The position numbers and the translations under genes were made by a program. The notes beneath the pieces were generated by a model that was given only the letters and a program-made list of their open reading frames with translations, searched no databases and had not been told where the DNA came from. Of a DNA stretch of 64,000 bases, positions 25,908 through 34,464 are shown piece by piece. Every line of letters begins with the position of its first letter. Position 1 is the stretch's first letter. The stretch comes from Myxococcales bacterium (GTDB lineage Bacteria; Myxococcota_A; Polyangia; Polyangiales; Polyangiaceae), in the NCBI GenBank assembly GCA_016703425.1, contig JADJCA010000013.1, positions 355,737 through 419,736 on the forward strand. The letters are read 5' to 3'.

Positions 25908-26798
25908 CTACTTCTTGCCGCGCATGTCACGCACCCATGCCTTGAGCTCATCGTTGGTCGGGTAGGTCTTGGCGCTCCCGCCGAAGGCCATGAGCGGGCA
26001 TGAGTCTTTTGCTTTGAAGTCCTTGCTGGCCAGCGACTTGGTCGAGCGGGCGTCGTAGATCGTGACCTTCTGATCGACGAGTTCGAGCACGAACGACTTG
26101 GTCTTGTCGCTCGCGTTCTTGCCGGATGCCTTGTAGCCGTCGCAGACCTTGCCCTTTCGCTCCGGAAGGTTGGTCACGACCGCCACCTGGTCGATGGCGT
26201 CGACCGTGGCCGCCGGACCGATGGGCTCGGCGCTGCCGGCGCCCACGAAGAGCACCGTGTGCTCCTTGGGCGGTGGAACCGGCGCGGGAAACGGAACCGG
26301 CGTGTCGGAGGCCTTCTTGAAGGCGTCGCCGAGACCGAAGTTCACGTTGCTCGGGGGCGCGTCGACGCTGAGCTTGCCCGCGGGGCCGTAGTCGAGCTCA
26401 ACCTTCACCTGCGGATCGAACTTGAACTTGAAATCGAAGGCGTCACGCGGCGTGAGCTTGGCCAAGCGGTCCACGAGCTCAACGGCGAGTGACGCGTACC
26501 CGCTGGTGCTGGTCGTCGTCTTCTGCGTGCCCGACGAGATGGTCATGCCGGGCGGCAGGTCGCGAAAGTTCATCGTGAGCTTCGTGCCCGAGACCAAGAA
26601 CGTGGCTCCGCCCTTCTGCCCCTGAAAGCTCAGCTCGTGATCCTTCCAGACCGGCGTAGGCAAGGCACCGCTCGCGGCAGACGAACCGCCGTCACCGGCA
26701 GCGGCGAGCACGCGTTCTTTGATCTTCGAGCAGGCGAACGACGGGAGAACGAGGAGGAGGATCGGCAAGACGCGGGTCGCGTGAACGTGAAAGGGCAT
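25908..26798 (-). CDS. Lipoprotein of unknown function
   Basis: The protein has 296 residues from ATG 26798 (MPFHVHATRV). The signal peptide ends in PSFAC (Cys18). After a Gly/Ser/Ala linker there are two beta-rich domains (LSFQGQKGGATFLVSGTK, FDFKFKFDPQVKVELDYG) and a final domain that ends with an acidic-basic helix (NDELKAWVRDMRGKK). The chain has a PVPFPAPVPPP linker near residue 180. No enzymatic motif found. TAGCATCGGC upstream is identical in ten bases to the sequence before 43028. Confidence 0.62.
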   Translation of the reverse strand: MPFHVHATRVLPILLLVLPSFACSKIKERVLAAAGDGGSSAASGALPTPVWKDHELSFQGQKGGATFLVSGTKLTMNFRDLPPGMTISSGTQKTTTSTSGYASLAVELVDRLAKLTPRDAFDFKFKFDPQVKVELDYGPAGKLSVDAPPSNVNFGLGDAFKKASDTPVPFPAPVPPPKEHTVLFVGAGSAEPIGPAATVDAIDQVAVVTNLPERKGKVCDGYKASGKNASDKTKSFVLELVDQKVTIYDARSTKSLASKDFKAKDSCPLMAFGGSAKTYPTNDELKAWVRDMRGKK

Positions 26799-26805
26799 TG
26801 TGCCG

Positions 26806-26811
26806 ATGCTA
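26806..26811 (-). promoter_or_regulatory. TANNNT hexamer (TAGCAT) before lipoprotein 26798
   Basis: TAGCAT ends 7 nt before ATG 26798. The ten-base string TAGCATCGGC recurs at 43015, at the same 7-nt spacing, before another exported protein gene. Confidence 0.5.
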
Positions 26812-26920
26812 CATGCCCGACTCCCCGCGCCGCACGCGGAAAGACCCAACGGCGCTGCGATCGGCAGGTTCAAAGCGGACACACGGTGCCGGCGCCCGTA
26901 CGAACGGCCGGCGCCTCGGC

Positions 26921-26926
26921 TACCAT
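26921..26926 (+). promoter_or_regulatory. TANNNT hexamer (TACCAT) before the membrane kinase
   Basis: TACCAT ends 10 nt before ATG 26937. Confidence 0.4.
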
Positions 26927-26936
26927 CGCCCGCGCG

Positions 26937-28721
26937 ATGTTGGACCTCACGGGGCAGGTGCTTGCGGGTCGCTTTCGCGTCGACTCGTCGATCGCATCAG
27001 GCGGCATGGGCGCCGTCTACGTGGCCACCGACACCACCATCGGGCGACGCGTCGCGCTCAAGATGCTCCATCCGGACTTGGCCGTAGACCAAGACAACTT
27101 GGAGCGCATGCGCGAAGAGGCCTTCTCGCTCGCGTCGCTGCGGCACCCCAACATCGTTCAGCTCTACGACTTTCATCGAGGTGGTCCGGAGACCACGTTC
27201 ACGGTGATGGAACTCGTGGAAGGCGAGAGCCTCGCCAAGGTGCTCGTTCGGCAGCCGCGGCTGCCCGTCGAGGTGGCGGTCGACTACGCCAAGCAGACCC
27301 TCTCGGCCCTCGCCGCGGCGCACGCGCAGGGCATCGTGCATCGCGACATCAAGCCTGCCAACCTCATGGTCGTGCCGCTCCCGGCGCGACGCGAGCTGAT
27401 CAAGGTGCTCGACTTCGGCATCGCGAAGCTGACAGAGGCGACGATTCGGCGGCGGCCGACGACGTCGAGCCTCATGCTGGGTACGCCTGCCTTCATGGCG
27501 CCGGAGCAGACCGCTGGCGGCGCGATCGATGGGCGCACGGATCTGCACGCCGTGGGCATCTTGCTCTACCGCATGCTCGCCGGTGAAAACCCGCTCGCGG
27601 GGCCTGACGTTCCGACGACGTTGCAGTTCGTGAACACGCGGGTGCCGGCGGACATCCGGACGCATCGCCCCGATGTCCCTGAAGAGGTGGCGAGAGCCAT
27701 CGCTCGTGCCCTTGAGAAGGCGCCGGCGCTCCGTTTCTCGTCGGCGGAAGAGTTCGCGGAAGCGCTCGGTGTTGGACACCTCACGTCGCTCGCGAGTCGC
27801 CCTGGTTCAACGCCGGCTCGGACCGGGCCGGGCCTCTCGGGTCCGGTCTCGGGCACGGTCTTGGGACCTGGGCCGAGGCCCGCCGTTGCGGTCTCCCAGA
27901 CGGATGCCACCGCCGAGGGCGCTCGGTGGGGCCCGGCCGCGCAGCCGGCGAGCTCGGCAGCGGGCGAACACACGGGCGCGTCCTTTCCGTCCCAAGCATC
28001 GCGGCTCGAACAGCACACTACCGGCGCGAAGGCGCCGGCGGCCGCGAAGAGCCACGCGCTGCTCGTGGGGCTCGGTATCAGCCTGGTCGCCTTTGTTCTC
28101 TTGGCGCTCACTGGCACCGTCGCCTGGCTCGCGTCACGGCACCCCGAGCAGGCCGCGACCGCGCCCCCGGATGCCGCGCCACCGCCCGCCGACGCGAGCG
28201 CCGCGCCAACGCCTTCCACGCCACCCGCCGCGAGCGTGGCGCCGTCGACGGCGACGTTGCGACCGGCGCCAAAGGCGCTGACGGCGGCGACGGCGGCAGC
28301 GCCGACCGCAGCGCCCGCAGCGGCGCCAAGAGACGACCGCGGCAAGTGCCAGTGCCTGCCGCTTAGGGGCAACCGGCACCACGGTGACAACATGGCCCTT
28401 GCCCCGAGCCCCATGCCCACCGAGTGCGAATGCGAGTCGGCGGCCGGGTCGCTTTGCCCCCACGCGATCTCGCCGGTGCCGTGCCAAGGCCGCCCCGGCT
28501 GCGACAATTCGTGTCGCGGCCGATTCTCTGTCGGCACCCTCGGTGCGCCATGCACCGGCTTCAACTCGCAGGGCCTCATGAGCTCGAGCGTGTTCAAGAG
28601 CTGCCGTTTCCCCGCGAGCGCTCGGACCTACGAGGGCCCGCCGGGACGCGCCTGCAAGGGACTGACGGTCGACGGGCAGATGGTCGACGGGAAGGTCTTT
28701 TGCCCGGCAAGCGCGCGATAG
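26937..28721 (+). CDS. Transmembrane Ser/Thr protein kinase with Cys-rich extracytoplasmic domain
   Basis: The protein has 594 residues from ATG 26937. The kinase domain (about 12-275) is complete: glycine loop ASGGMGAVY, Lys42, HRDIKPAN (135-142), DFGIAK (159-164) and APEQ (188-191). A Pro/Ala/Thr-rich linker leads to a membrane helix at about 373-399. Beyond an Ala/Pro-rich spacer is a terminal domain of ~115 residues with ten or more cysteines (KCQCLPLRG, CECESAAGSLC, CQGRPGCDNSC). This tail should face the periplasm and could be the sensor. Substrates are unknown. Confidence 0.9.
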   Translation: MLDLTGQVLAGRFRVDSSIASGGMGAVYVATDTTIGRRVALKMLHPDLAVDQDNLERMREEAFSLASLRHPNIVQLYDFHRGGPETTFTVMELVEGESLAKVLVRQPRLPVEVAVDYAKQTLSALAAAHAQGIVHRDIKPANLMVVPLPARRELIKVLDFGIAKLTEATIRRRPTTSSLMLGTPAFMAPEQTAGGAIDGRTDLHAVGILLYRMLAGENPLAGPDVPTTLQFVNTRVPADIRTHRPDVPEEVARAIARALEKAPALRFSSAEEFAEALGVGHLTSLASRPGSTPARTGPGLSGPVSGTVLGPGPRPAVAVSQTDATAEGARWGPAAQPASSAAGEHTGASFPSQASRLEQHTTGAKAPAAAKSHALLVGLGISLVAFVLLALTGTVAWLASRHPEQAATAPPDAAPPPADASAAPTPSTPPAASVAPSTATLRPAPKALTAATAAAPTAAPAAAPRDDRGKCQCLPLRGNRHHGDNMALAPSPMPTECECESAAGSLCPHAISPVPCQGRPGCDNSCRGRFSVGTLGAPCTGFNSQGLMSSSVFKSCRFPASARTYEGPPGRACKGLTVDGQMVDGKVFCPASAR

Positions 28722-28963
28722 ACGAAACCTTGGGCTCGCGCCTTCGATGCGAGTTGCGCGTACGGCCCGAGTCCGTGCGCCTTGCGAATAACTGCAGTTT
28801 GCACTCATTTACGATTTACGCACCGCGCTGCCATTGAGGTCGGAGCGCTTCCGCATGACGGCACCGTCGGTGACGTGACACGGTTCGGCACACGGCGTCG
28901 CGCTTGCTGCGTCGCGACTTGCCGCGGACGAGACCCGGGCACGAATGCTGCTTAGGACCGGAC

Positions 28964-29560
28964 ATGATCCGATTCGCATCCCTCGCGTCGTGCCTCGTTG
29001 CAGTGGCTTGTGGGGCAACCGTGGGCGAAACCAACGGCGACTCGAAAGCGAGCGCCGACGGTGGCGCGGCTTCCTCGAACACCCTACCTGGAACGCCCCC
29101 GCCCGACGGCGCCCCCGGCGCCTGCTGTCCGCCAAAGGGCGGCGCCTGTGCGCTCGTGGGCGGCTACGAGCCCTCGGGCCGGTGCCCGACCCAAGCGACG
29201 CTCTGCGACAACCTTTGCAACCAACGCTTCGTGAACGACGAGCACGGGTGCAAGAAGTTCGAGTACGACGCTTGCTCGAGCACGTGGCCCGAGAGCCCCC
29301 CGCAGACGCAGCCTGGCCCGGTCGCGTGCAACTACCCGGTCGTTCACAACGACGTTCGCTGCCCGGCGACGTACAGCTTCACATGGGTCAGCAAGGCATG
29401 CCCGCAGGTTGGCCTCACGTGCGCCTACCCGGGAGCCGGTGACGGAGCGCCCTGCGCCGCAACGGCCATGATGTGGTGCGTTGGTGACGCCGGCGTCGCC
29501 GGCATCGGCGCGGACGCCGCGGTCGACGCGGGACCAGGCACCTGGCTCATTGCCCAATAG
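28964..29560 (+). CDS. Cys-rich lipoprotein
   Basis: The protein has 198 residues from ATG 28964 (MIRFASLASCLVAVACG). The lipobox is VAVAC. A short Asp/Ala/Ser linker precedes a domain with about 14 cysteines (GACCPPKGGAC, CDNLCNQRF, HGCKKFEYDAC, LTCAYPG). The last 25 residues are again Ala/Asp-rich. Predicted cell-surface protein with no recognised family. TAGGAC ends 5 nt before the start, a variant of the hexamer pattern. The 240 bp between the kinase and this gene show nothing clear. Confidence 0.72.
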   Translation: MIRFASLASCLVAVACGATVGETNGDSKASADGGAASSNTLPGTPPPDGAPGACCPPKGGACALVGGYEPSGRCPTQATLCDNLCNQRFVNDEHGCKKFEYDACSSTWPESPPQTQPGPVACNYPVVHNDVRCPATYSFTWVSKACPQVGLTCAYPGAGDGAPCAATAMMWCVGDAGVAGIGADAAVDAGPGTWLIAQ

Positions 29561-29616
29561 CGCGGCCATTTTGCGGGGGGGATGCGCCTCGGCGTTGCGC
29601 GTCCCCGGGCATTGGC

Positions 29617-29622
29617 TAGAAC
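29617..29622 (+). promoter_or_regulatory. Hexamer variant TAGAAC before FGE-fold lipoprotein
   Basis: GCTAGAACGC ends near the start codon (hexamer end to ATG 9 nt). A closely similar GCTAGAGCGC precedes 32635. Confidence 0.3.
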
Positions 29623-29631
29623 GCGCCTGGC

Positions 29632-31155
29632 ATGCGCATGCCCTGGACGCGCCTCTCCTCTTGCGGCCCTGCCGCGCGCGCCCTCTTGGCGATTTCGGTC
29701 GTAGCGGCGGGCGGCTGCGGGCAGGTCGAAAAGGCCCCCCTCCCCGAGGCGCTTGTCGTCGTCGACACGAACCTGCCGGTGCCGCTCGTCGTGGGGCGCC
29801 TGCGCGTCGACCTCTACACGGAAGATGGCACGTGGTTCGAGTCCAACGACTTCGGCCGCGCCGACGTGCGCGATTGGCCCGTCAGCTTCAGCGTCTATTC
29901 GCCTGACGAAGGCGAGGGCCGGGGCATCTTCGTCCGCCTCCGCGCCTACCCGGAAGGCTACGTCGAGACCTACGAAGGCGAGCGCGTTCGCGATTGGGAT
30001 GCCCCGCTCGCGCAGCCCCAGGCGACGAGGGAGCCACGCCTTCTCCGAGACGGCGTCGACGCCACGCCGGCGGAGGCGCCGCTGCCGCTCATGACGGTCG
30101 ACCGGCTGGTATTCGTTCGCCTCGAGCCGGGCAAGCGAGGCCGGCTTCCGGTTTTGCTGCATGGTGCATGCGTTGGAACCATGGCGCACGTCGGGCCGGA
30201 GGGGCGCCCAGCCTTGGGCGTCTCCACCTCCTGTGTCGACAAGGAGAAGGAGCGGAGCCTCGTCGCCGAAGGAGCCCTCGAGGCCAACATGGACCGCCCC
30301 ACGAGCTCGGCCATCGGCACGTGGCTCCGCGAGCCCTGCGAGCCGGACGCCCCCGACTCGCCCACGGTGTGCATCGCGGGTGGAGCGACCGTGCTCGGCA
30401 CCGTGGAGAACAGCGACTACGCCGCGAGCATCGCGTCGATGCTGAACACCGTGCCGGTACGCATCTTCGGCCTTCACCGCTACTACCTCGACCGCGATGA
30501 AGTGACCGTCGCGCGGGCCCGCGCCGCGATTGAGGCGGGCTACACGGGCGCGAGACCGGCGCGCAACGACGGCCCCGTGGGGCCGCGGACGACGCGCGAC
30601 CAAGACTGCACCTTCTCCTCCACGCCGATGGGCCGCGAGGACTACGCCGCCACGTGCATGGGCTGGGACGGCGCACGAGCCATGTGCCAGTTCTTCGGCG
30701 GCGATCTCCCCACGGAGCTTCAGTGGGAGCACGCGGCGACGGTCGCCGGGCACGCGCAGAAGCGCCGCTTCCCTTGGGGCAACGATGCACCCACCTGCGA
30801 ACGGACGGTCGTGGACCGAGAGCCCGCGGGCGGGCCCTCGGGCCACTGCGCTGCGCTCGGCCGCGGGCCGAGGCCTTCGAGCGAGAGCGAAGGCGACTTG
30901 AGCCCCCTGGGCATCAAGCGCCTCGCGGGCAACGTGTCCGAGTTCGTGCTCGACGAACCCCTGCCCTACACCGCCGACTGCTGGCTCAAGGGTCCCTTGG
31001 TGAATCCCTTCTGCCCTCCGCCAAAGAACGCCGACCGACGTCCGTTCCGGGGCGACGGGTTCATCCAGCTGAACCCTCGTCCCGCGTATCGAACGCAGCT
31101 CTCCACGTACGCAACGCTAGGGTTTCGCTGCGCCTACGCCAGGAGGCCTCGATGA
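29632..31155 (+). CDS. Lipoprotein with C-terminal FGE-sulfatase/SUMF1-fold domain (first of tandem pair)
   Basis: The protein has 507 residues. The signal ends VVAAGGC. Residues ~35-200 form a beta-rich domain starting EALVVVDTNLPVPLVVGRLRVDLY, a motif shared in kind with the next gene. From ~240 comes the FGE fold: VCIAGGATVLG, YLDRDEVTVARARAAIEAG, GARAMCQFFGGDLPTELQWE, LAGNVSEFVLDE and LGFRCAY. The segment where true formylglycine-generating enzymes carry reactive cysteines (RGDGFIQLNPRPAYRT) has none, so it is probably non-catalytic or catalytically different. The stop overlaps the next start (ATGA). Confidence 0.82.
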   Translation: MRMPWTRLSSCGPAARALLAISVVAAGGCGQVEKAPLPEALVVVDTNLPVPLVVGRLRVDLYTEDGTWFESNDFGRADVRDWPVSFSVYSPDEGEGRGIFVRLRAYPEGYVETYEGERVRDWDAPLAQPQATREPRLLRDGVDATPAEAPLPLMTVDRLVFVRLEPGKRGRLPVLLHGACVGTMAHVGPEGRPALGVSTSCVDKEKERSLVAEGALEANMDRPTSSAIGTWLREPCEPDAPDSPTVCIAGGATVLGTVENSDYAASIASMLNTVPVRIFGLHRYYLDRDEVTVARARAAIEAGYTGARPARNDGPVGPRTTRDQDCTFSSTPMGREDYAATCMGWDGARAMCQFFGGDLPTELQWEHAATVAGHAQKRRFPWGNDAPTCERTVVDREPAGGPSGHCAALGRGPRPSSESEGDLSPLGIKRLAGNVSEFVLDEPLPYTADCWLKGPLVNPFCPPPKNADRRPFRGDGFIQLNPRPAYRTQLSTYATLGFRCAYARRPR

Positions 31156-32546
31156 CCCGTGCGCTGTCGAGCGCGTTCGCCGTCGTGCCCTCGCTCACGC
31201 TCGCGCTCTTGGCCGCGTGCGGCGGCTTGACCGATCGCGACGCGCTTCCACCGGAGGGCCAGCTGCTCCTCTACGTCGACACCGACGCGTGGTTGCCCAA
31301 GGGGCCCGGCGAGGCGACCTCGCCCGACGACCGCCCGGCACTCTTTCAGCGCCTCCGCGTCGAGCTCTTTCCTCCGGGCCAAAACGAAACGTGCGCCGGC
31401 TGCTCACGAGACTTCGGCATCGACCGAGGCGTGGTGAAGCGCGGCCGGGCCTCGATTGGGCTCTTGCCTCGCGTGGGCGTGAGTGGCTACCGCGCTCGGG
31501 TTCGCCTGTATCGTCTCGGCGGCGCCGGTGAGACGCTGGTCGACGCGCGCACACCGTCAACGATCGAGTCCGTTGTCGCGCTGCCGAGCACGGCGGCGGA
31601 GGGCATTCGTGAAGTCACCGTAGTCCTCCGCACCGACACCGTGGGCCAGCCGCAAGGCACGCTCGATGCGCCCATCGCCGCGCAGGAAGGCCGCCCAACC
31701 AAGAGCCTCGTGGGCACATGGCGTGAAGAGATCCGTCGCGATTGTTCGCGCCCCGCTGGTGACGGTGAGGTGTGCGTGCCGGGAGGTGCTCTCTGGATGG
31801 GCGATCCGAGCTTCTACGATCCGTTGCCGGAGCGGCTCGTGGCCCTCTCGCCGTTCTTCATCGATCTCACGGAGGTCACCGTGCGAGCGTTTCGCAGGTC
31901 GAGGCTCGCGACGCTCGACGAGGACGCCGCCAAGGCCGATCCGTACCTCTACTCCTCGAAAACGAACCTCTACTGCCGCTACACCAACACGCCGGGGCAG
32001 TTCGAAGACGCTGCCGTCAACTGCGTGTCAAAGGCCATCAGCGAGAAGTTCTGCGCCGCGCAACGTGGCGGGACGTTGCCTTCGGAAGCGCAGTACGAAT
32101 ACGTCGCGGGCGCGCTGCGCAATCTCCCCTTCCCCTGGGGCTCCGACGACGCGAGCTGCGAAGACGCGGTCTTCGGTCGCCACTACGACGAGTCGGCCCC
32201 CGCGCCGCAGCGCGTGTGCGTCAGCTTCGGCGTTGGGCCGGCGCTCCCGGGCTCGGGCCGCCGCGATCGCGTTCGCATCGGCGACCGCGAGGTGGTGGAC
32301 CTCGCCGGCAACCTCTCCGAGTGGATTCGCGACGACTTCTCTCCGTCGACGGAGCGCTGCTGGCAGACGCAGGCCACGCTCGATCCCGTGTGCACCGAGT
32401 CGGCATACAAGGACAAGGTCCTCCTGCGTGGCGCCAACTGGACCGACCTCGGCGCCACGATGCTCCGGGCAAACTACCGGGAGACCGCTCCGGCGAGCAC
32501 TCCGCAAAACACCCGCTCCGGATTCCGCTGCGTTCGCGCCGACTGA
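31152..32546 (+). CDS. Lipoprotein with C-terminal FGE-sulfatase/SUMF1-fold domain (second of tandem pair)
   Basis: The protein has 464 residues, overlapping the previous gene by 4 bp. The signal ends LLAAC. It has the same plan as its neighbour: an N-terminal beta domain (QLLLYVDTDAWLPKGPGEA) and a C-terminal FGE fold with VCVPGGALWMGD, FFIDLTEVTVRAFRRS, GGTLPSEAQYEYVAGA, LAGNLSEWIRDD and SGFRCV. RGANWTDLGATMLRAN lacks the catalytic cysteine. The two proteins are likely paralogues acting together at the cell surface; a role in surface assembly is only a guess. Confidence 0.82.
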   Translation: MTRALSSAFAVVPSLTLALLAACGGLTDRDALPPEGQLLLYVDTDAWLPKGPGEATSPDDRPALFQRLRVELFPPGQNETCAGCSRDFGIDRGVVKRGRASIGLLPRVGVSGYRARVRLYRLGGAGETLVDARTPSTIESVVALPSTAAEGIREVTVVLRTDTVGQPQGTLDAPIAAQEGRPTKSLVGTWREEIRRDCSRPAGDGEVCVPGGALWMGDPSFYDPLPERLVALSPFFIDLTEVTVRAFRRSRLATLDEDAAKADPYLYSSKTNLYCRYTNTPGQFEDAAVNCVSKAISEKFCAAQRGGTLPSEAQYEYVAGALRNLPFPWGSDDASCEDAVFGRHYDESAPAPQRVCVSFGVGPALPGSGRRDRVRIGDREVVDLAGNLSEWIRDDFSPSTERCWQTQATLDPVCTESAYKDKVLLRGANWTDLGATMLRANYRETAPASTPQNTRSGFRCVRAD

Positions 32547-32621
32547 GGGGCCCTCCAGGCCCGAAGCTGGCGCCGGCTAGGGCATTTTTGGCGACGAAAT
32601 GGCGGTGGCACGGCCGCGTGC

Positions 32622-32627
32622 TAGAGC
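32622..32627 (+). promoter_or_regulatory. Hexamer variant TAGAGC before small lipoprotein
   Basis: TAGAGC ends 7 nt before ATG 32635, in the context GCTAGAGCGC also seen (one change) before 29632. Confidence 0.3.
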
Positions 32628-32634
32628 GCCCCCC

Positions 32635-33072
32635 ATGCGAGGCGGCGTCTCCTACTCCTTGGCTGTGGTCTTCACGAGCGCGGCGCTCTACGCGTGCTCG
32701 TCCTCGGAAAGCGCACCGGCGACTCCCGCGGAAGGGGCTGACGCTGCGGTAGCCGAAGACGCCGGCGTCGAGGAGGCGAGCACCACCGGCCCCGTCGACG
32801 TCGCCTGCGTGCCCCAAGTACACACGAACCGAAAGGTCTGCGACGACTGCCTCCTCAAGAAGTGTTGCATCGTCATCAACACTTGCTTCGACGACCCCAT
32901 CTGCTCGGCGCTGAGCGACTGCTCCAACGATTGCCAGAAGCTCGGCACGAAGACCGACGCCGGCGTCGAGTGCATTCGCAAGTGCTCCATGGACCACATC
33001 AAGGGCGCGCAACGCTACGCGGACATGCTCGATTGCCAGCAGGGCTCCTGCGGCACGCCCTGCAAGGCCTGA
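32635..33072 (+). CDS. Small Cys-rich lipoprotein
   Basis: The protein has 145 residues from ATG 32635. The signal ends in LYAC. A linker rich in Ala/Glu/Asp is followed by a compact helical domain with 14 cysteines (VCDDCLLKKCCIVINTC, CSALSDCSNDC, CIRKCSMDH, CQQGSCGTPC), a pattern of a four-helix disulfide-linked module common in myxobacterial lipoproteins. Function unknown. Confidence 0.75.
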   Translation: MRGGVSYSLAVVFTSAALYACSSSESAPATPAEGADAAVAEDAGVEEASTTGPVDVACVPQVHTNRKVCDDCLLKKCCIVINTCFDDPICSALSDCSNDCQKLGTKTDAGVECIRKCSMDHIKGAQRYADMLDCQQGSCGTPCKA

Positions 33073-33206
33073 CACCACGGCGCTCGCGCGCTACGGCGAC
33101 TCCCATCGCTGGCCGGCGCCAGTAGGCTCCGCATAGGCACGATGGACCTCGTGGCACGACGCCAGAAGTGACGCAGCCGGCGCGCCGGCCGTGATACGCC
33201 TCGCCC

Positions 33207-33734
33207 ATGGGCCTCCCGCAAATCATCATGATGGTGGTCTTCCTGGGCGTCGTCGTCTTCTTCGTCGTGCGATCGAAGGGCATGGTGGCAAAGGGCGCCG
33301 CGGCTCTCGACTTTCGTCCGAGCCTCGCGGCCCTTCGTACCGGCGCCGCAGCGAGTCGCGAGCCGGGCGAGTCTGAACCCGTTTGCGTGGTCGCGTACCA
33401 CTACAGCGGCACGTCGGCGCAGCCCGTCGTCGTCGGAGTGACCGAGCGCCACATCTTCGTCGTCAAGGGAACGAGCCCCATGATGACCTTCCCCTACGAC
33501 TACGAGGGCGAGCACTACTCATCGAAGGAGAAGACCAAGCAGAAGAAGGGCTTCTTCGATTGGTCGCACGGCCACTTTGACGATGGCACGAAGGGCTACA
33601 GCCCGAAGGTCAAGGTCGCGCCCTTCGCCGGCGAAGAATGGCGCATGTACCCGACGATGGAGGGCTTCCCCGAGCAGAAGGACAACCTCCGCGAGTTCTC
33701 CGGTCGCTTCTACTTTCAGTGGTTCTACGATTGA
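33207..33734 (+). CDS. Single-pass membrane protein of unknown function
   Basis: The protein has 175 residues. One N-terminal membrane helix (residues 3-22, LPQIIMMVVFLGVVVFFVV) is followed by a soluble beta-rich domain with PVVVGVTERHIFVVKGTSPM and a charged loop YSSKEKTKQKKGFFDW. No known motif. The TGA overlaps a TTG that could start the following acyl-CoA synthetase remnant, suggesting they were once co-translated. Confidence 0.6.
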   Translation: MGLPQIIMMVVFLGVVVFFVVRSKGMVAKGAAALDFRPSLAALRTGAAASREPGESEPVCVVAYHYSGTSAQPVVVGVTERHIFVVKGTSPMMTFPYDYEGEHYSSKEKTKQKKGFFDWSHGHFDDGTKGYSPKVKVAPFAGEEWRMYPTMEGFPEQKDNLREFSGRFYFQWFYD

Positions 33735-34464
33735 GCGAACTTCGCTCGGAGACCGCGCCGACGAGGAGCAACGATCCGATGCTCGACATGGTGACGCTCC
33801 TTCAAACCCAGCGGGCGAAACACGGGCCGCGTCCGCTTTTTGGTCGCAAGGTTGGCAGCGCTTGGCGCTACGAGACGTACGAAGACTTTGGGCAACGTGT
33901 GGACGCGTGCCGCGCGCGCCTCGCGACCCTCGATGTTGCGCCCGGCGAACGCGTCGCCATCATCTCGGGCAACTGCATCGAGTGGGTCGCCTACTGTTTC
34001 GCGGCCTACGGCCTCCGCGCCGCGTGGGTCCCCATGTACGCGGCGCAGCTCGAAGACGACTGGATGTACATCCTCCGCGACTCGGGCGCGCGCATCTGCC
34101 TCGTAGAAGACGAGGCCCTTGAGAGCCGCATCGCGGCGCGGCGCTCATTCACGGCGACAACCGACCGCACACGGTCGCGCTCGTGGCGCCGGACATCGCG
34201 GAGCTCCGCGCCTGGGCCCAAGCGAACGCACCGGACCTCGTGTCCGACACATCTCTCCTCGAGAACGCACGCGTACTCCGCTGCGTCACGGCCGACGTTG
34301 AACGCTACCTCGCCGACGTGAAGTCGTACGAACGACCCAAGCGCATCGCGCTCCTGGCCGAGGAGTTCACGACCGCCAATGGCCTACTCACGCCGTCGCT
34401 CAAGGTGAAACGCAGCGCCGTCCTCGCTCGATACGCAGAGGTCGTCGCGTCGCTCTACCGGTGA
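33731..34464 (+). pseudogene. Long-chain acyl-CoA synthetase (AMP-binding) remnant with internal deletion
   Basis: The first part (TTG 33731 or ATG 33779) reads as the N-terminus of a FadD15-type AMP-binding enzyme: GSAWRYETYEDFGQRVDACRA, ERVAIISGNCIEWVAYCFAAYG and ARICLVEDEAL. Near 34135-34145 it jumps, in a different frame, to the C-terminal tail: LIHGDNRPHTVALVAPDIAEL, then KSYERPKRIALLAEEFTTANGL and LTPSLKVKR, ending at 34464. The AMP-binding P-loop and the whole adenylation core (roughly 370-400 residues) are missing. It cannot be an active ligase. It is a true deletion pseudogene or an assembly collapse. Confidence 0.85.
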
